Origin: Acorus gramineus
Taxonomy: Eukaryota > Streptophyta > Magnoliopsida > Acorales > Acoraceae
Length of the DNA: 64,000 nucleotides
Reading direction: 5' to 3'
NCBI GenBank assembly: GCA_030737835.1
Contig: CM060849.1
Span: 7,749,245 to 7,813,244 of the forward strand
Each line of letters opens with the position of its first letter. Positions within the stretch are counted from its first letter, which is position 1. Below, in pieces: positions 24,301 to 39,300 of this stretch. The notes beneath the pieces were generated by a model, which was not told the origin of the DNA, made no database searches, and worked only from the letters and a program-made list of their open reading frames with translations. Both the position numbers and the translations under genes were made by a program.

Positions 24301-27300
24301 TAGGGAATACATTCCAATCATAGTTGCACGCACCGAGTATGAGTGAACTAGGAGATGGGAAGAAAGCCAAGCAATGAAATGCTTATTGTCCAGATCTTGG
24401 AACAGATAATTTACTTATCATAGGGAACATGATTTGAGATTAACAGAGGAAGCATTTGGAGGTACGGAACAAGTAATACGGGCAATCCTATCAGAAAAGA
24501 ATTCCTGCAATTGAACTTATAATATTCTAGTCTGAGAATACTTATATTTTTTTTGTTGTTGGAAAAAAAGGTTGGTCATTACTAGTTAAAGAAGTAGTAC
24601 ATAGCCCAAGGAAAAAGGAAAGAAAAATAAAAATGAGAAGGATATAGAGGAAGACGATGACAACACTGCACCCCTCAAAGGCCGGAAAAAAAAAAAAAAA
24701 AAAACTATTCCAAAATAAGAGTTTTCCCCACTCGATTTGGATAGTGGAAGCAGCAGTGGAAAAAATGCCCCCGGTCCGAGAATGCTTAGGATTGGAACTT
24801 AGGTCCGTACAATGACCTGCCAGACCTTATAGAATTTAGAAGAGTAGGGTAAAAGTTGGCCAGTAAATATTACAAACAGTATTGTAACTTGGGTGTGTAC
24901 AATGACCTTCCCAAATTGATACCAATTTTACAAGATTTGGGGCAAAGTTAGCCAGTAAGATATAAGATAGACATGAACCGAAGCCAACCAACACACAGAG
25001 CAGCTGATTCTCATTTAAAAACGAGGCAGTGTCCATCCCAACAGGCCATAATCAGTCCAGTCCATGAGCCTATATATTTTTGAGAGAAGGGTAAGAACCC
25101 CACCACCAAATTTCATTTCTGAAAAGTGAGCCAAGATTAGAAAAAAAATAGCAAAATTAAAGATGAAAAGGAAAATGAAGGAAAAAGAACTCTCGATAAG
25201 CTGTCTAAAGAGACCGCAACTAATGCATGGGCTCTAAATGGTTATAACTCAGATGATCATTCCTCCTCAATCACTAGTCTTCCCTGGTTCATGTGCACAG
25301 CATGAGCTCCGGCTCCGAACTTCGCCCAATTTTTGACGAAATTTCAAGCCCATCCCATATATTCCTCAAACCTATCAGCCCGAATAGTCCACTAACCTAT
25401 TAATAGCCCATTTATATGGATTTCCATTTAACCAAGCATTGACCATTCTACTAATGAACTCATCGTTATTGTTTGTGGTTCCTTGGCAGTGAACAGTGTT
25501 TGTGGTCAAGTCTTATATAACATATAAATCCAGAAAAAATAAAGCATTTCTCGGAGGTTTTACAGAAGTCATGTCATACTGACGAGTTGTAACTTACTTG
25601 TGCCTTTAAGATTCTCTTTGGGAGGCAATATATCCATATGAATTAAAAATATCAATCCAGAATATTCAATCGTACAAATTTGTCAAGCATATAGGAGGGT
25701 TTATTTGCAACTGTGTATTTTCCTTTTTCTCCTTCCAAACTTCTCTCCCCAAACTTGTTTCATCAATCATATTCAAGTTTTATTCAGAGAACTGCACCAA
25801 GAGGCATATTGAATGCAAAATTTTTGAACTCCAAACAATAGATTAAAGCATGACCATGAACACATGTCATTTTAACCCTCTGGCCACACTTGATGTGACA
25901 GATGCACACCATATGTCATCCAAGTGTGGCGAGTGCAGTGCATGTGCTAGTTTCTACATGAAGTTTCTAGAAATTGAAGCTTGAAAGGGGAGGGATTTGG
26001 CCATAAATAAGAGTCCATTTGGACCCCTAAACATCATCAAATAACATCAACTCTATAAAATCTATACACTCACTTAAACCTCTCTTTCAAAGCTCTCTAC
26101 CAACTCAGATCACTCTTTCCCGAGATACTTGCACCCCTCTCGAGGTCTATGTGAGATCTGGCGAATTTGTCCACATACAATTTCATATTGTATGGAAGAA
26201 ATGCAATAGAGAATGTTGGTCATGGATACCCAAAGAAAGCTTATAGCCATTGCCTGCGGGAATCTGACAAGACAACAATGGCACAAGGTGACCTTACTAG
26301 ATGACTTGTAGATAATATGCATCTTGTTGGATTCCCTAGTTTCTGTGAAGCATGAAATGGATTTCCAGACTCCAGAAAGCTCCTGATAATTTGTAGGAAT
26401 CTTCCAATCCCTCTCTGCTATTTCTCTTGGCCGTGGACTGACACCAACCAAAACAACCAACTCACGCTACTACACAAATACGAGTATCCCATGGAGGATT
26501 CTTGAAAACATGTATTTCTGCTACAGACACTACATGACCATGTCCAACACTAATACTCATTTGTGACTATTTGATAAGAAATAGATGACATTACTGAGTA
26601 CCAACCGCAAGAATAAGCTGATAGTGTTCCTCATCCTTCAAGAGTTTAGGCAGGGGAGGTTCCCATAATGCTTCCTGTTCAGAAGTATTAAAGGAGTAAA
26701 ATAACCAAGAGTGATGACAAAAGGATTCACTATAAAAACAATAATGAAAAGCCAAAAGATATTGTAAGATACCGATTTCTCATCTTCAGATTCATCACTA
26801 TGCCAAGTCTGCCCAGCAGCCAATGCTGCAGCCTTTTTTTCTTCCTTAATAGCTTCTATTTTCTTCAATGATTTCTTTGCTCTATATGCCCTGACCCTGA
26901 AGAAATAGCTCATATAATCAACATGTACGCACTCATGTAAAAAATTTAAAAAGATATGCAAAAGATACATACTAGAGCTCATAAAGCATATTAAAAAGAT
27001 AGCGGTAACATAATGCAAACAACTTCCAACATTGTAATATCAGAGGCTGAATGAAGACCCGGTGCGCAGGATTCCCTCTTCTCGATTTTCTCAACTAATT
27101 TGTGAAGCTCCCTCTCCCTTAAAGACTAGATGTTTTATACAGCTTCCCTCCATGGGTAAAGTCATCAACAAATCAAATCATTTGGGATAATGACGATAAC
27201 ACCACTAGTGAAGAAACTAAAGAACGCTTGTTCTTTGGTTGCTCTTTTGGCTCTCATAATTGGCTAAAGGGGGGTTTAGCTCTCGGCTAACCATGCAATT

Positions 27301-30300
27301 TTATCAACCTTGAAGGCATGTGGGAGTGGTTAGAGAAGGAAAAGATGAGGCCATTCTAATAAGGCTAACTTTCAAGGCCTTATACCTCATGTGGCATGTT
27401 GGACAATTTGGCACTCGTGGAACGAGCTTATTTTTCAAAAGAAACGACCATATGTAGAAAATGTTTGGAAAATCATCATGGCATCTCATAGGGCTTTGGT
27501 ATCAGTGATTCTAAGAGAAGAAAAAGTACCTTCTGTAATGGGGACTAACTTGGAGAGGGTAATTGTATTGCACGAGGGTAAGGTGTTAAGACACCTTTGG
27601 GTTTCCACAGTTTTTTCTTTCTTTGTAATTGAAGATCCCTCATCTCCTTTTGTTTGAGGAGCATATGAATTGCTCTATCCCCTTTTCAGAAAAAAAAAAT
27701 CATTGTAATATATAACTTTTGGTAACAGATGACCTTGCCAGTCCTATTACTACATCTTAGAAATTCAATAAAAAAGTGTGAACCATGTTCCAAGGTACCA
27801 GCACCATAGATTCTTAAACCATTCAAAATTTTATCTTGGAAGAATTACTACAGTCGTTTTTCTTGAACTTGTCATATGATTTGTCTAAGAAAAGCACCCA
27901 GATGGGGCACCAAAATACCTTCAGTGTGGGGAAAGCCGGTCAGACACAATAAAAGCATATATCCACAAACCTCTCATGTAATTTTGTTTTTCCTTTTACT
28001 TTGTTAACTCTGCTGTAGAACAAAAAACCCAGAGAAACTACATATCAGAAGTGTCAAATGATACACCATTTCCTATAATTGTGAAACAATACCTACAGGT
28101 ATTTAATGATACCTATAGGTACCCAACCAATGTGAGTCCAACACAACAACATAACTCTGCTTATATATATGGCTTAAGTCATTCAGAAAAGCATTCTCAT
28201 GAAACTAGGATATAAATTGGGTAGCACTCTGAAACTGGTAAAGGTTCTATCACTTTCATCGTAACCATTCCAAAGTCAAGTTTGCAAATATCATACTTTA
28301 AACTTACATCTTGTTCACATCATGAACCACTTTGAGAATGAGAGATGAGCCATATAAAGGTTATATATAATTTCCTGGATTTCAAGTCATGTTGAACTCT
28401 ATCCATGACTGACAGGAATGCAGATTCACACAATTATTTCATTACAACATCATGCCTCCAAAAGGTGCTGTATATGACTCCGTGCCTGAGAAGCATACAT
28501 TTCTTTCTTTTAATAAAAAAACATATATATTTCCCTTTCTTTTTTTCTTTTTTTTAAAAAAAAAATACATTTCCATATCGCCAAAACGTAAAGAGAATAG
28601 CTCTTCAATTTATGGCATCATCTATCATCACCTCTATTTGTTAGGGAATTTGTCATAAAATAAAGACTTCTTCCACATTAACAAAAAGAACTCACAAAGA
28701 AAAGGCTTTAGTTAAAGAATGTCCTTCAGATTAAAATTCAGATATAGTCGGGTAGAAACTCACTTATCCGATGGATGTGCAATTGGAGTGAATCCAACAA
28801 ATACATCATCATCTTGATGATCATCCAACAATTTTGACCTTTCAATTAAGACACTTCTAGTAAGCCTTTTCTTTGTTCTAACCTGCATCCAGTGAGAATA
28901 TAGAGTGACAAAACAACAATGGGGCACCATAATAATTTCAGAAATATATCTAGGAAGAATGCAAATCTATATAACAAAAAATAACTTTTTGAATTACAGA
29001 AACGTTCTCACAATGAACAAATCAACTCCCATCAGAAACCTTTCCAGAGCCAATGTTCCTCAAATATTCATCTACTGAGGCAAAAAAATAAGCAATGCAT
29101 CCTTCATTAATTTTGCGAGGACTTCCCAGGAGATCATCCATCTCACTACTACTCTAACCCAAACACGCTTAACTTTGAAATTCAGAATCTTTTGATGGGA
29201 TCCGGTACATTAGTGCTGGAATGATCGCACCCATTTCTAAAATTGGATGGCCCATGATCCTTTCAATGTCAAGAGCGAGAGGTTTTCGCTGCTCTGTGAA
29301 GCCATCATTACTTTTCCAAAGATTGGTAAAGGTATTTATCCCAAACGGACATGACTTCTGCACCTTGAGCAGCAAACAATCAGGGTTTTGTTGTCTTACA
29401 TTAAATGATTTGAAATATTTTCTCTCAGGTTTGGTGCTTCTCATTCCTCCAATGATCCATATCTGATGGCCATCTGGAATTGGCAAAACCTACCTACCTC
29501 ATGCAATGAATACATGTTTCTTCTCTTCTTTCGCCTTATTATTTCCATATTTAAGTGGAGACGGAAGATACAGCAGCAATCTTCTCAAACCTAGGAGGTG
29601 ATGTACATATCGCAATCAAGCACGGGAACAACCAGATTGCAACCGATCTGATTGAGAATTTGATTGAAGCAATAGGACAAGCAACACTGAGATGACAATG
29701 AGAAAACAAAACCAGACAATTTAAGAATTTGTAGTTACCATCATTTTCCTTTGGACTAAAAGAACACTTGAGACTTTTAAACAGCCTTTTAATCATGTTT
29801 TGTAGGAGTCGAACAGTATAGGTGAGACGTGCTGAACCATGCAATTCAATTTAGAATTAGGTGATTTATTGCCCACTATACAACTAGAATACTACATAGT
29901 ATTAAATGATATCATAATATATAATTGTATGCATACGTAAAAACTCAATTACATATTGACCAAAAAAAAAAACACAATTACATGAAAATGCTCCACCATC
30001 CAATGTTCAATGAGTATTCAAAAAATGGCCAAAATTCATGTTCTTCTTCATCCTTTTTTATCCTTTTTTTTTTGGAGACCAAATGTAATTGGAAAAGTGT
30101 TCGACTGATAACATACTTCCAACTAGATCATTAGAAGGCCTCATTTGGAGACGTGTCATCTTTCTATAACTTTTCTTGCAGCTCACAAAATTATATGCCC
30201 AAAACATTATGACCATCCAATCATTCAAAGATGTAACATACAACATTATATACATCACTTTTATGACCATGGTTGGGAGTGCACCACTGAAGTTTTAAGG

Positions 30301-33300
30301 TTGAAACATAGAAAAAGGAAAGGAAAAAAAAATCTAGGAAACAAGGAGTTTTGCATGAACAAGAAAAGGAAAATAACCCCCACAACCACAAGTTAGGGAA
30401 CCTCGGAAACCAATAGGGCCAATGCCATAAAGAAACACCAATCCTCACCAATTGAATTCCACAAACCTTGAGGCACCCAAGGATTCCTCCAACATGTTTT
30501 TCCATGTACACTTGCCTCCCCTTAAAACACTTTTTCATTGTTAGTCAACCAATTCCAGCATAAGGCATGTAGAATTATTTTTTGCCCATTATCCATTTTG
30601 TTGATGAGCAAAAGAACCTCCATGTATGATGAAGAATCTTGAAAGACACCCACTTCCCAAAACGCAACAGTTGTTGGGAGTAATTAAGAACAAATAATAC
30701 CGGTTATTAAATATACGACAATCTTGAGGAATATGAGGTGAATAGCAATAGGACACTCAGCAATCACCAAACTATAATATGAAATGGGATAATGGTTATT
30801 ATTATTATTTTTTGTTGGTGTGGGGGAGGATGACAAATAATTGAAAGAGCGGCTGAAAAGAGCCAAACAAAGATTTGGCCAAATCACCACACGTTGGCAG
30901 AATTAGGTTGCCTTACACTTTCATCTTTAGAAAGAAAAAAAAAACACAAATCGTGCATATAGAAAATCCATGCAATTTAAGTAATCATGCAATTATGCTA
31001 TTACCTTTTGATTTCGAGTTTCAACAAACAATGTCTCACGAACAGGTGACAAGATTGCATCAACAAAGTTCTCAAGCATTCCTTTTGAGTGATAAATTTG
31101 AGCAAGGCGCATTCTTATTATCCCACATAGCCAGAAGGGTTTGGGGCCCCATGAATTTCGGTCTACACCAGATTCCATTAAAAATCAGAAGAAAACAAAA
31201 GGCCAAAGATTTCTTTGTATACCATTGTAAAGGCCCCAAATGTGAATTGTGAAGTATTGGCAAAGTACCTAAATCTTTAGGGGCCGAAAGCAAACTGATT
31301 GCTTCATCTTCTTTTTTCTCTTCAATAAGAAGGGAACACAGGATTAGACGTACATCCACACTGTTCTCCATTTTAGACAGAGCTGCAAGAAAGGAGAGTA
31401 ATTTAGAATCATTTATCATACTTGGAATTATTCTGCCAAAAATGTAACAATTAGGTGCAATAGATGATAAAAAAAAAAAGCCGAAAACCAACTATGATGG
31501 AGTAACAAGCATAATTGGCAGGGATGTCCAGAATACATCATTTAACATATTTTTGAATTAAGAATAACAACATAACTTGAAACTTTATGATTTGAAAAGG
31601 AGAGTACAATGGGTGTTTGAATCGATGAGCTGGGGGCTATCTCTCCCAGGAATGCTCAGGTTTTTGGCTGAAGGGTTGAAGCCTTTCAATTCAAGATAAC
31701 TTATCAATTAAAAGAATGTTGTAGTTTGCAAATTTTTATTGCACAAAACACATATTCACATGTGCAATGTTATATATTTCTATAGCTCATCATAATCAAC
31801 TATGAATGATGTGTTGATTATTTAATAAATATATATAATTTGTCTTTTTAGAATTTGACGAAATTTTCTTATAGTTTAATTCTTTGTATATTTTCTTATT
31901 TTCAGACCTATAATAGACCAAATTGGTAAAGAAAAAGAGTATGGCTGACTTGGTGCACAACAGGTTGATTCAACTCCATTGAGTTATTTCGGATTTTCAT
32001 TTTTGAATCAGTTTCATAAGTTGCATCAAATCACAGCAATGCAATTTCTCAGGGAAGAAAACTCACCTGAACTGGCCAGGCTATGGGATTCACCCCAATT
32101 TTAGGTTGAGTCATTTGAGACAGCTGGATGAACCAGTGTTTAAAAAGGCCAAGTTGTCATGTGAATAAGATATAAGAAAATAATCTTAAAATAATTATAG
32201 GTTCATCAAAATGGAAAAAAACTATAACTCTATTAGCAAATTTGTATTCAACTATTCATGTATTTTAAAGTTTCCACAAACCTTTTGTATAAAGGGTGAT
32301 TAATTCGATAGAAAAGATGGATTTCTAACAAATGAATAAATAAATTCTTTTGTCATTTCCCATCATTCATTGGGAAAAAAAAAAAAGAGCTAGTAATTCT
32401 TTTTAGAAACAGAAAGAAACTTGCATGATTCCATTTCCCCCAACCATAAAGCCAAAGGACTTTATGGTAATAGTACAAAATTACAAGTTTCATAAAGCAT
32501 GAAATTACATTGTTGAAGCCTTGAAGGTTGTTTCAACAATATCTGAAAATAAAACTGAAACAAGTTTCATTTTTTATTTTCAATAAATCAGGAAACAAAT
32601 GGCCAAATAACCATTATCATACTCAATTTCTTTCACAAATGTTAATTGAGGCAGACTACCTTTATAGAAGTATGGGGTTGCTTTTGCATGTTCCTTCGAT
32701 GATAAGTAACACTGAGCAATTTTCAAATGTACATTGCCCTGCAAAAATTGAAATGTACCTCACTAATCAACATGATGCTTAATTATTCAACAAAAATAAT
32801 ATACAACTAAACCAAGTGTTACAACCTCGTGTCCAACATCTCATGCCTATGTTGGAACATAGGCATGCTTGAGTATATTTTACAGAATCACGAAGAAATA
32901 GGAAAGAGCTATTTTAAGTTGTGCTAGTTTTATTTTCTTTAAAAAAAAAAAAAGTTGTGCTACTTTTATGATATTACTTCCTCATCAGGAACAAAGTACA
33001 ATGATCACCATCATTATCCTTCCTATAGTTGAGATGTTAAAGGGAATTGATTGAAATAGAAAAATTAACATAAATCAACACACTTTGTCGAGGAAATATC
33101 TATAATTCCATTGACAATCAACAGACAAAATTAAACTAACAATAGGCACGATGACGATACTACCTTCCCACAAATAGCAAAGTAAAAGATTTTTGTCTGA
33201 CAAAATCTCAGCATATAGAAAAATCGGAAAAGGGTTATAATGTTGAAGGAGCCAGGAAGAATTCAATTTTATTCATGCCTACCTGTGTCTGAACTCTAAA

Positions 33301-36300
33301 AAAAATGTACAGATGCCAATAATGTTTTGCAAGAACTAGATGAAATCAGCTAAATTTATCAAACTATATATATTTTAGAGGAAGGTGAAGTCAGATACAC
33401 TATCAAACAATACATCATTCAGAAGCCAATATTGGTAAAAATTAAAAGGCATATCATGACGTCATGGCAGGAAAAAGAAAAGCTTAGAGATCGATTAGAT
33501 ATTGCACATCTCATCTTACATTCTCATGTATATTTGCAACTTCTAGCATAAAATAATACTTCAGTGCATAATCAAAATGCCCAAGTTCGAAAAACAAGTC
33601 AGCAACTTCAGTAATCCGCTTGCCATCTCTTCCAGCATTCTCTACTTGCAGATCCCTGAAATGGAGCTGGAAAAGCAGTCTTATTAACATAAAGTAACCC
33701 ATAACCAGTTTGACATGTTACATGCATCAGAAAAGAAATTCTCATTATCAATTATTCAAGCTCAAATATCATCCACACAATAAATGAATAACTGCAGGCG
33801 CATCATTGGGTATGTGTAAGCATATACACAAGAATGTAAATGCACATACAACATTGCTTGTCTAGTTACCACAACAATGAATAGAATACATAATACACTG
33901 GCAAGGAGCATGAAAACTGAGCACACCTAGCAGAAGATGGGAAATGTAGGCAAACTTGTCTGAAGAAAATAATATTGAACAGCAATATTGATATAAAGAG
34001 TAAAGATAGAAGGCCTCCAACCTGAGCCTCCTCAAGATTTCCAAGGCAAGCATGGCACATTCCTGCCTTAACAGTCAAATATGATGGTAAATCCTTGCCA
34101 GAGCAAACCACTGATCCAGCATACTCAATGTGTTGAAGCGCTTTAAGATGCTCTTTATTTTTCATGAGCATCTCAGCAAGAAGATCAACTACACCAAGGT
34201 CAGCTTCTGAAGCATGAACTTTAACATAATCCTCCAAAATACCAATTGCTCTATCAATCTGGCCATAGGTTCTGTGCATCTGAAAGAAATCAATGAGAGA
34301 ATACTCATTTCTATCACTGTACAATGCTTAAATTTATCTAGGAATACAAACTATTCTATCTAACAGAAACCAGTGAACTGAAAAAATAAAATAGTCACCC
34401 AATTTTCAGATTTAGGCATTGGCAGAAGGTTCTAGTCCTGCTAAGATTGGGAAGCTGTGATGCATGGTAATCTGTAATAACATATTTGTGCCAGATACCC
34501 AACACCATACTTCCAAAAATTTTATGGACACGAGAAGCCAAAATATATTATAGTAACTAATCATAATGTAGTATATGTCAGATGAATGACTATGCAATAA
34601 CATAAGATGTAATATGTTCAAAATAATATTACAAACCTCAATTTAGTGCAATAAAGCATAAAAAATGCATTATTATGCATGTAAAGGAATCATGCTAGTA
34701 TTTTGGTACACAGAACAATTTGATGCATTTATACCTATGACCTAAAAATTTAGAAATGCCAGTCATTTATTTCCCTCCAATCTACAATGAATAACCAAAG
34801 GTAGACTGAGCAACTGGAGGAGCAAAATGAGTCAAACGATGGGTACTTTTACACTTTGGAGAAACATAGTATCCACTGGTTTACATGGATGTTTACTGTT
34901 TTTTATAAAATCTGGTCGCATTCCCATCTTTTTCTCCAAAAATTACAAAAACAAAAAAAAAATGATATGTGCATTTAAGTTAAAAAAAGATTAGAACATC
35001 ATCAGAGTGAAAAATCATATAATCAAAAACAAAAACAGAATCTATCATAACTCCACACAACCATGTATTCATGCAATTTCTATAATAAAAAAATGATATG
35101 GTACAATTATTTCCATCCTCTTCAATGATGCTCTACCATCTTCTAAACATTTCTAAAGTCTACTTTGGCTATCTTTGGCATATCAGAATTTGTGAGATTT
35201 CCAATCAAGGTCAGCAAGACAATTAAAAATTATTAAAATAAAATTTTCCTGGATACCAATTCTGCACCCTGACAGAATGAGAATGCAATTGAAACAGAAT
35301 TCATAAAATGAGCAAGAAATTAGGAAGTTCATGACGTTAAAGGGAGCATTCTATGCTAACTGGAGATGCAAAAACATAGCAAAGGGAAGGTTTCAAAGTT
35401 GAATCTAAATATCACCACTAAGGCTAATACTGCTACAGATTCACCTCAAGGGATCCATCAATGAATGAAAATGATATATCTTTCAGTAAGAACAAGCCAT
35501 ATGAAAAAAATTCAGTGCCGAGCAAAATTTGTTGAAAAGGTTTTCTCCTCCTCCCCAAACCATCATTCCTTCCCCTGGCACATATGCAGTACCAGACGGC
35601 CCGGGGTAGAATAATATATATGTAGAAAAAAATTTCTAGCTTGGTGAAGAATATAAAAAAATATGAAATTCTACAACATGTCAATGCAGCCATTTTCGTT
35701 GCATAAGCAAATTAAAGACAAAAGTTGCCAATGTTCTTCATATAATCCCCTCCTATGAGGCACATGCACACAAGTACATAAATATTTATCATGAACAAGT
35801 TTGCAGCTTTCTGCAAATATACAGTAGTCCATAGATGGAAAGTGCAAACAACAATGTTTCACATGTTAACTTTCGTCACCAACAGCAAGCTAAATCTGAC
35901 ATTATATTAATAATATAATGGAGGAAAAAGGAACCTTTGCAGCCATCTTGCATGCATTAACATTCGCAGGACATATCCCTATTATTTGATCATAGGTCTT
36001 TGCGGCTTTTTGATAATCTCCGAGTTCAAAATATAGTTTAGCAAGATTGAATCGAAGGGTCAGGTCTTTAGGGTCTGCTGTAATTGCTTTAGAAAGGCAC
36101 CACCTGGCCTGACGAATATTCCCTTGCTCTCTGCATTAGAAAAAAAAAAAAACAGATATCAGAGGTGATGCACAGATTTCCATTTAACACAAAAGCTGAA
36201 TCCTTATTCCTGTACATGATAAAGATGAGAACATGGGTTGAAAACAACTCAACATGTACAAATAAAGGGAATGCAATGGCAGATTCTCTAGCAAGGAGGG

Positions 36301-39300
36301 GAAGAAAGCTCATCCAAATTGTGATTTTGTCTTTGCATTGGCATCAAGAAAAAAACTCAGTCCCCTTGAGTTATAATTCTGTCAATGTATCTATTTTAGT
36401 AGTTTGCTCATGTAACTTTCAATACAAGGGAAAACCACACAATCCCAGATATGCACTTTCTAATTCCCCCATAGATATTCTATTTTGACTCAAAAATAAA
36501 ACAATTAACCAATTTTTTATTGGATAGTCAAAGAGATGTCAATCCTATATCAAATATGCCTTCATACCTCCTAGACTCCTCGTCTAAAACACTATCCAAG
36601 TCAAGGGAAGTTTAGGTTACTCCCTGTTTACATGAGTGTAAATACACATCCATTGAGGACAGTTCCTTACCTGCAAACTGATATTATCAAAGAATTTCAT
36701 GAAAGACTGTGAGAGAGAGAGAGAGAGAGAAATATGACAAATAATATTTAATGTACATAAAATATATTTATTTAAGAATCTTTTCCGAAGCTCACATGGA
36801 CCAGGTTACAAGCAACTTCCACAAAGATGGATCCTTGGTAGTCGAACGAAGGGCAGCAATCATGCAATAATTCAGCGCCCTTTTTCTATCTCCCTTAGCA
36901 TTATGGACAAAACCAAGTGTATGGTACGTTTCAGCCAAATTTGGCGCCAGCTGTACGACATTTTTCAGCAAACGAATAGCCTGCATCTCAAATTGAATGA
37001 TGGTATTCAGCAAACTCTGCAATTTATTTATTTGTTCACTAAGCACATGATCATTTAAACTTGGGGCCACACATGGTATAACCTTGTGCCTCAAGCATGT
37101 TGCTCATAAAGCAACACACAATGTTCCATAAGGTGAATGGAGAAGGATAGTGTGCCAACAGAATGTGAATTTGTAGGTGCAAGTCAAAGCAATTAGGGGA
37201 AGTAAGAATGGCTCCAGTTTTCTATACAGTGAGAGATCATCAGACGCTCGTAATCATCACATGATTGTTTTATCACAGTTGCCATTGTTCTTTAATTTAA
37301 ATGTAACCACACATTATTATTTTGCGTGTGTGGAGGCACACATTATTATTTTGCGAGTGTGCAGGCTATCCTATTCTTTGGCCTTCTTTGATACATTATT
37401 ATTTTTTAAGTTTGTACGGAGATCCCTCAGGGCATTCTTCTGTAATTAGAATGCTCCTACAAAAAATTGTAACCACACATTGATGAAATATCATAGCTAA
37501 ATTTCTTTGAGAAAAAGAGGGAGCTCACTACCTAAATTCTATAGGAAATAAAAGAAAAACAGAGCAGAAGCTCCCATTAAGGACTATTAAAGTTAACTTC
37601 CAAATGTTGGAGAGTATGTGTATAAAACACATGTCAAGCACGTGTACTTTTTTCCTAGGACAAACAACCAACTTCCAACTAAAACCTTGGCTTAGGATTT
37701 GCAAGCATAGAATATGAAAATTGTAGGATTAGTTCATCTCACCTCATCGTAGAGCCCAGAAGCATAATGAAGGGTGGCATCACGAAGCATTCTAGTGATT
37801 TCAGGGTTCAGTTTATTCCTTGAACCTGTCCTTCTTCCCCTTTTCTTTAGCTGCAAAAAGAAGAGCAAGGATTCATGAATTAATTATCTCAATAAACAAG
37901 TACAAACATTGTATCAATGCAATACAGGAAAGGTCTAGTGATGCATTGCATCATGAGATAGATCTGCCAAAGTAGTTGTAGATATATGAGGCTTAGTAAT
38001 ATACTTGTGCAGGACAGTTCAAAGTATATAATATTTCATACAAACATTTGTATCATCGGTGTGATGTCAAGTGTCAATGTTAGAATGTCAAGTTCAGGAG
38101 CACCAACTCTCACTATATTCTCGTGAAAGACTTGGGCTGGTTTGGCAAGGGGATAAATGAGGGATATATCATTGAAGAACAACTTATCATGTTTGTTATA
38201 AAAAATAATCAAGATAAAGAGGGGACAGTTATCCAAATTTTTAATGAAAATAAGAATATTTTGTTCAACCTATAGATCAGAATAAAATTTATCCATTCTT
38301 TTTATCCTGGTTTTGACAAATATGAACAAGAAAAAAACTGATAGACTCTATCACCTAAAATTAGGACAAATTATCCTCAAAATCTTATCCTATTCCCAAA
38401 ACTAGCCGTAAGGTTCATAGACAAAAAAAAATTATTTATTATTTTTTGAGAAGTTCATGGACAACATGTTTTTTTTTTTTTTTTTTTCCGGAGAGACCCC
38501 CCATGGCTGATCGTCCAGTCAAGCTGGGAAGACTACCTCCGCCTGTTTGTCCCGGTCTCACAGAAAATTCTTTCAAATAATCACCACCAAACAGGTGGGT
38601 AAGTCAGTATCAAGACTCGAACTCTAAACCTACCTTAGCATAGGTTACGCCTTGAACCGTTGTGCTATGGCCAATGGGGACTCATAGACAACATGTTACA
38701 CCATCAAAATTGATAAAAACCGATTGGAAAAACTTTCATCACTAGTAAAGTGTTCGTCCAATGAAAAATCAGGACCAGCTAAAGCGACTCATGGTTGGAA
38801 AACCAAGGATAAAGTAGAAAATGATACCTTGCCTGATCTTCTCCTGTGTGATCCAAGCTCCATGGCTTCCATTATTTCATCCATGCTTGCACCAAAAAAA
38901 TCCTCTTGCCTAGGCTTCTTCACAGACTCATCACTACAAAAGATTCATCCGATTATTCCATTAAATAATATCAGATAGTAGTTATGTAATTATGGATAAA
39001 AATCTGACTGTTATATTCACTTTTCTTCACATGATTCAATTTTTCTTATAAAAATAAAAAGGGGGGACTTTACCATTGCCGGAGTTCGTCAAGGGCCTTT
39101 CGCTTCCTCTGCTCGTGTTCGAGGCGCTCGAGCCTCTCGTAGAGCTGGAGACCACCCTCCGCCGTCCCGTCGCCCTCCACGAAGTCCAGAGGGTCCACTC
39201 CTCCATCGAAACGGAAGGTGTAACCTCCGTCCTCAACGTCATCCTCTTCCTCTTCTTCTTCTTCTTCTTCTTCTTCTTCTTCTTCTCCGACTTCGTAATC

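Noticed and set aside
26110-26460. 116-codon minus-strand frame in GTF3C3 intron 13
   Set aside because: Composition unremarkable, no recognised motif, lies between well-defined exons in non-conserved DNA.
29169-29486. Open frames of about 100 codons on both strands in GTF3C3 intron 10
   Set aside because: No recognised domain, no splice consistency with the gene, and both strands open; could be a decayed element but not supportable.
29551-29844. Minus-strand frame of 97 codons
   Set aside because: The plus strand also has a short sensible-looking frame there; no family recognised on either.
33240-33300. Possible extra GTF3C3 exon near TTCAGACACAG|GTAGGC
   Set aside because: The protein is continuous and in phase using 33520-33666 and 32660-32738; adding it would not match the family.
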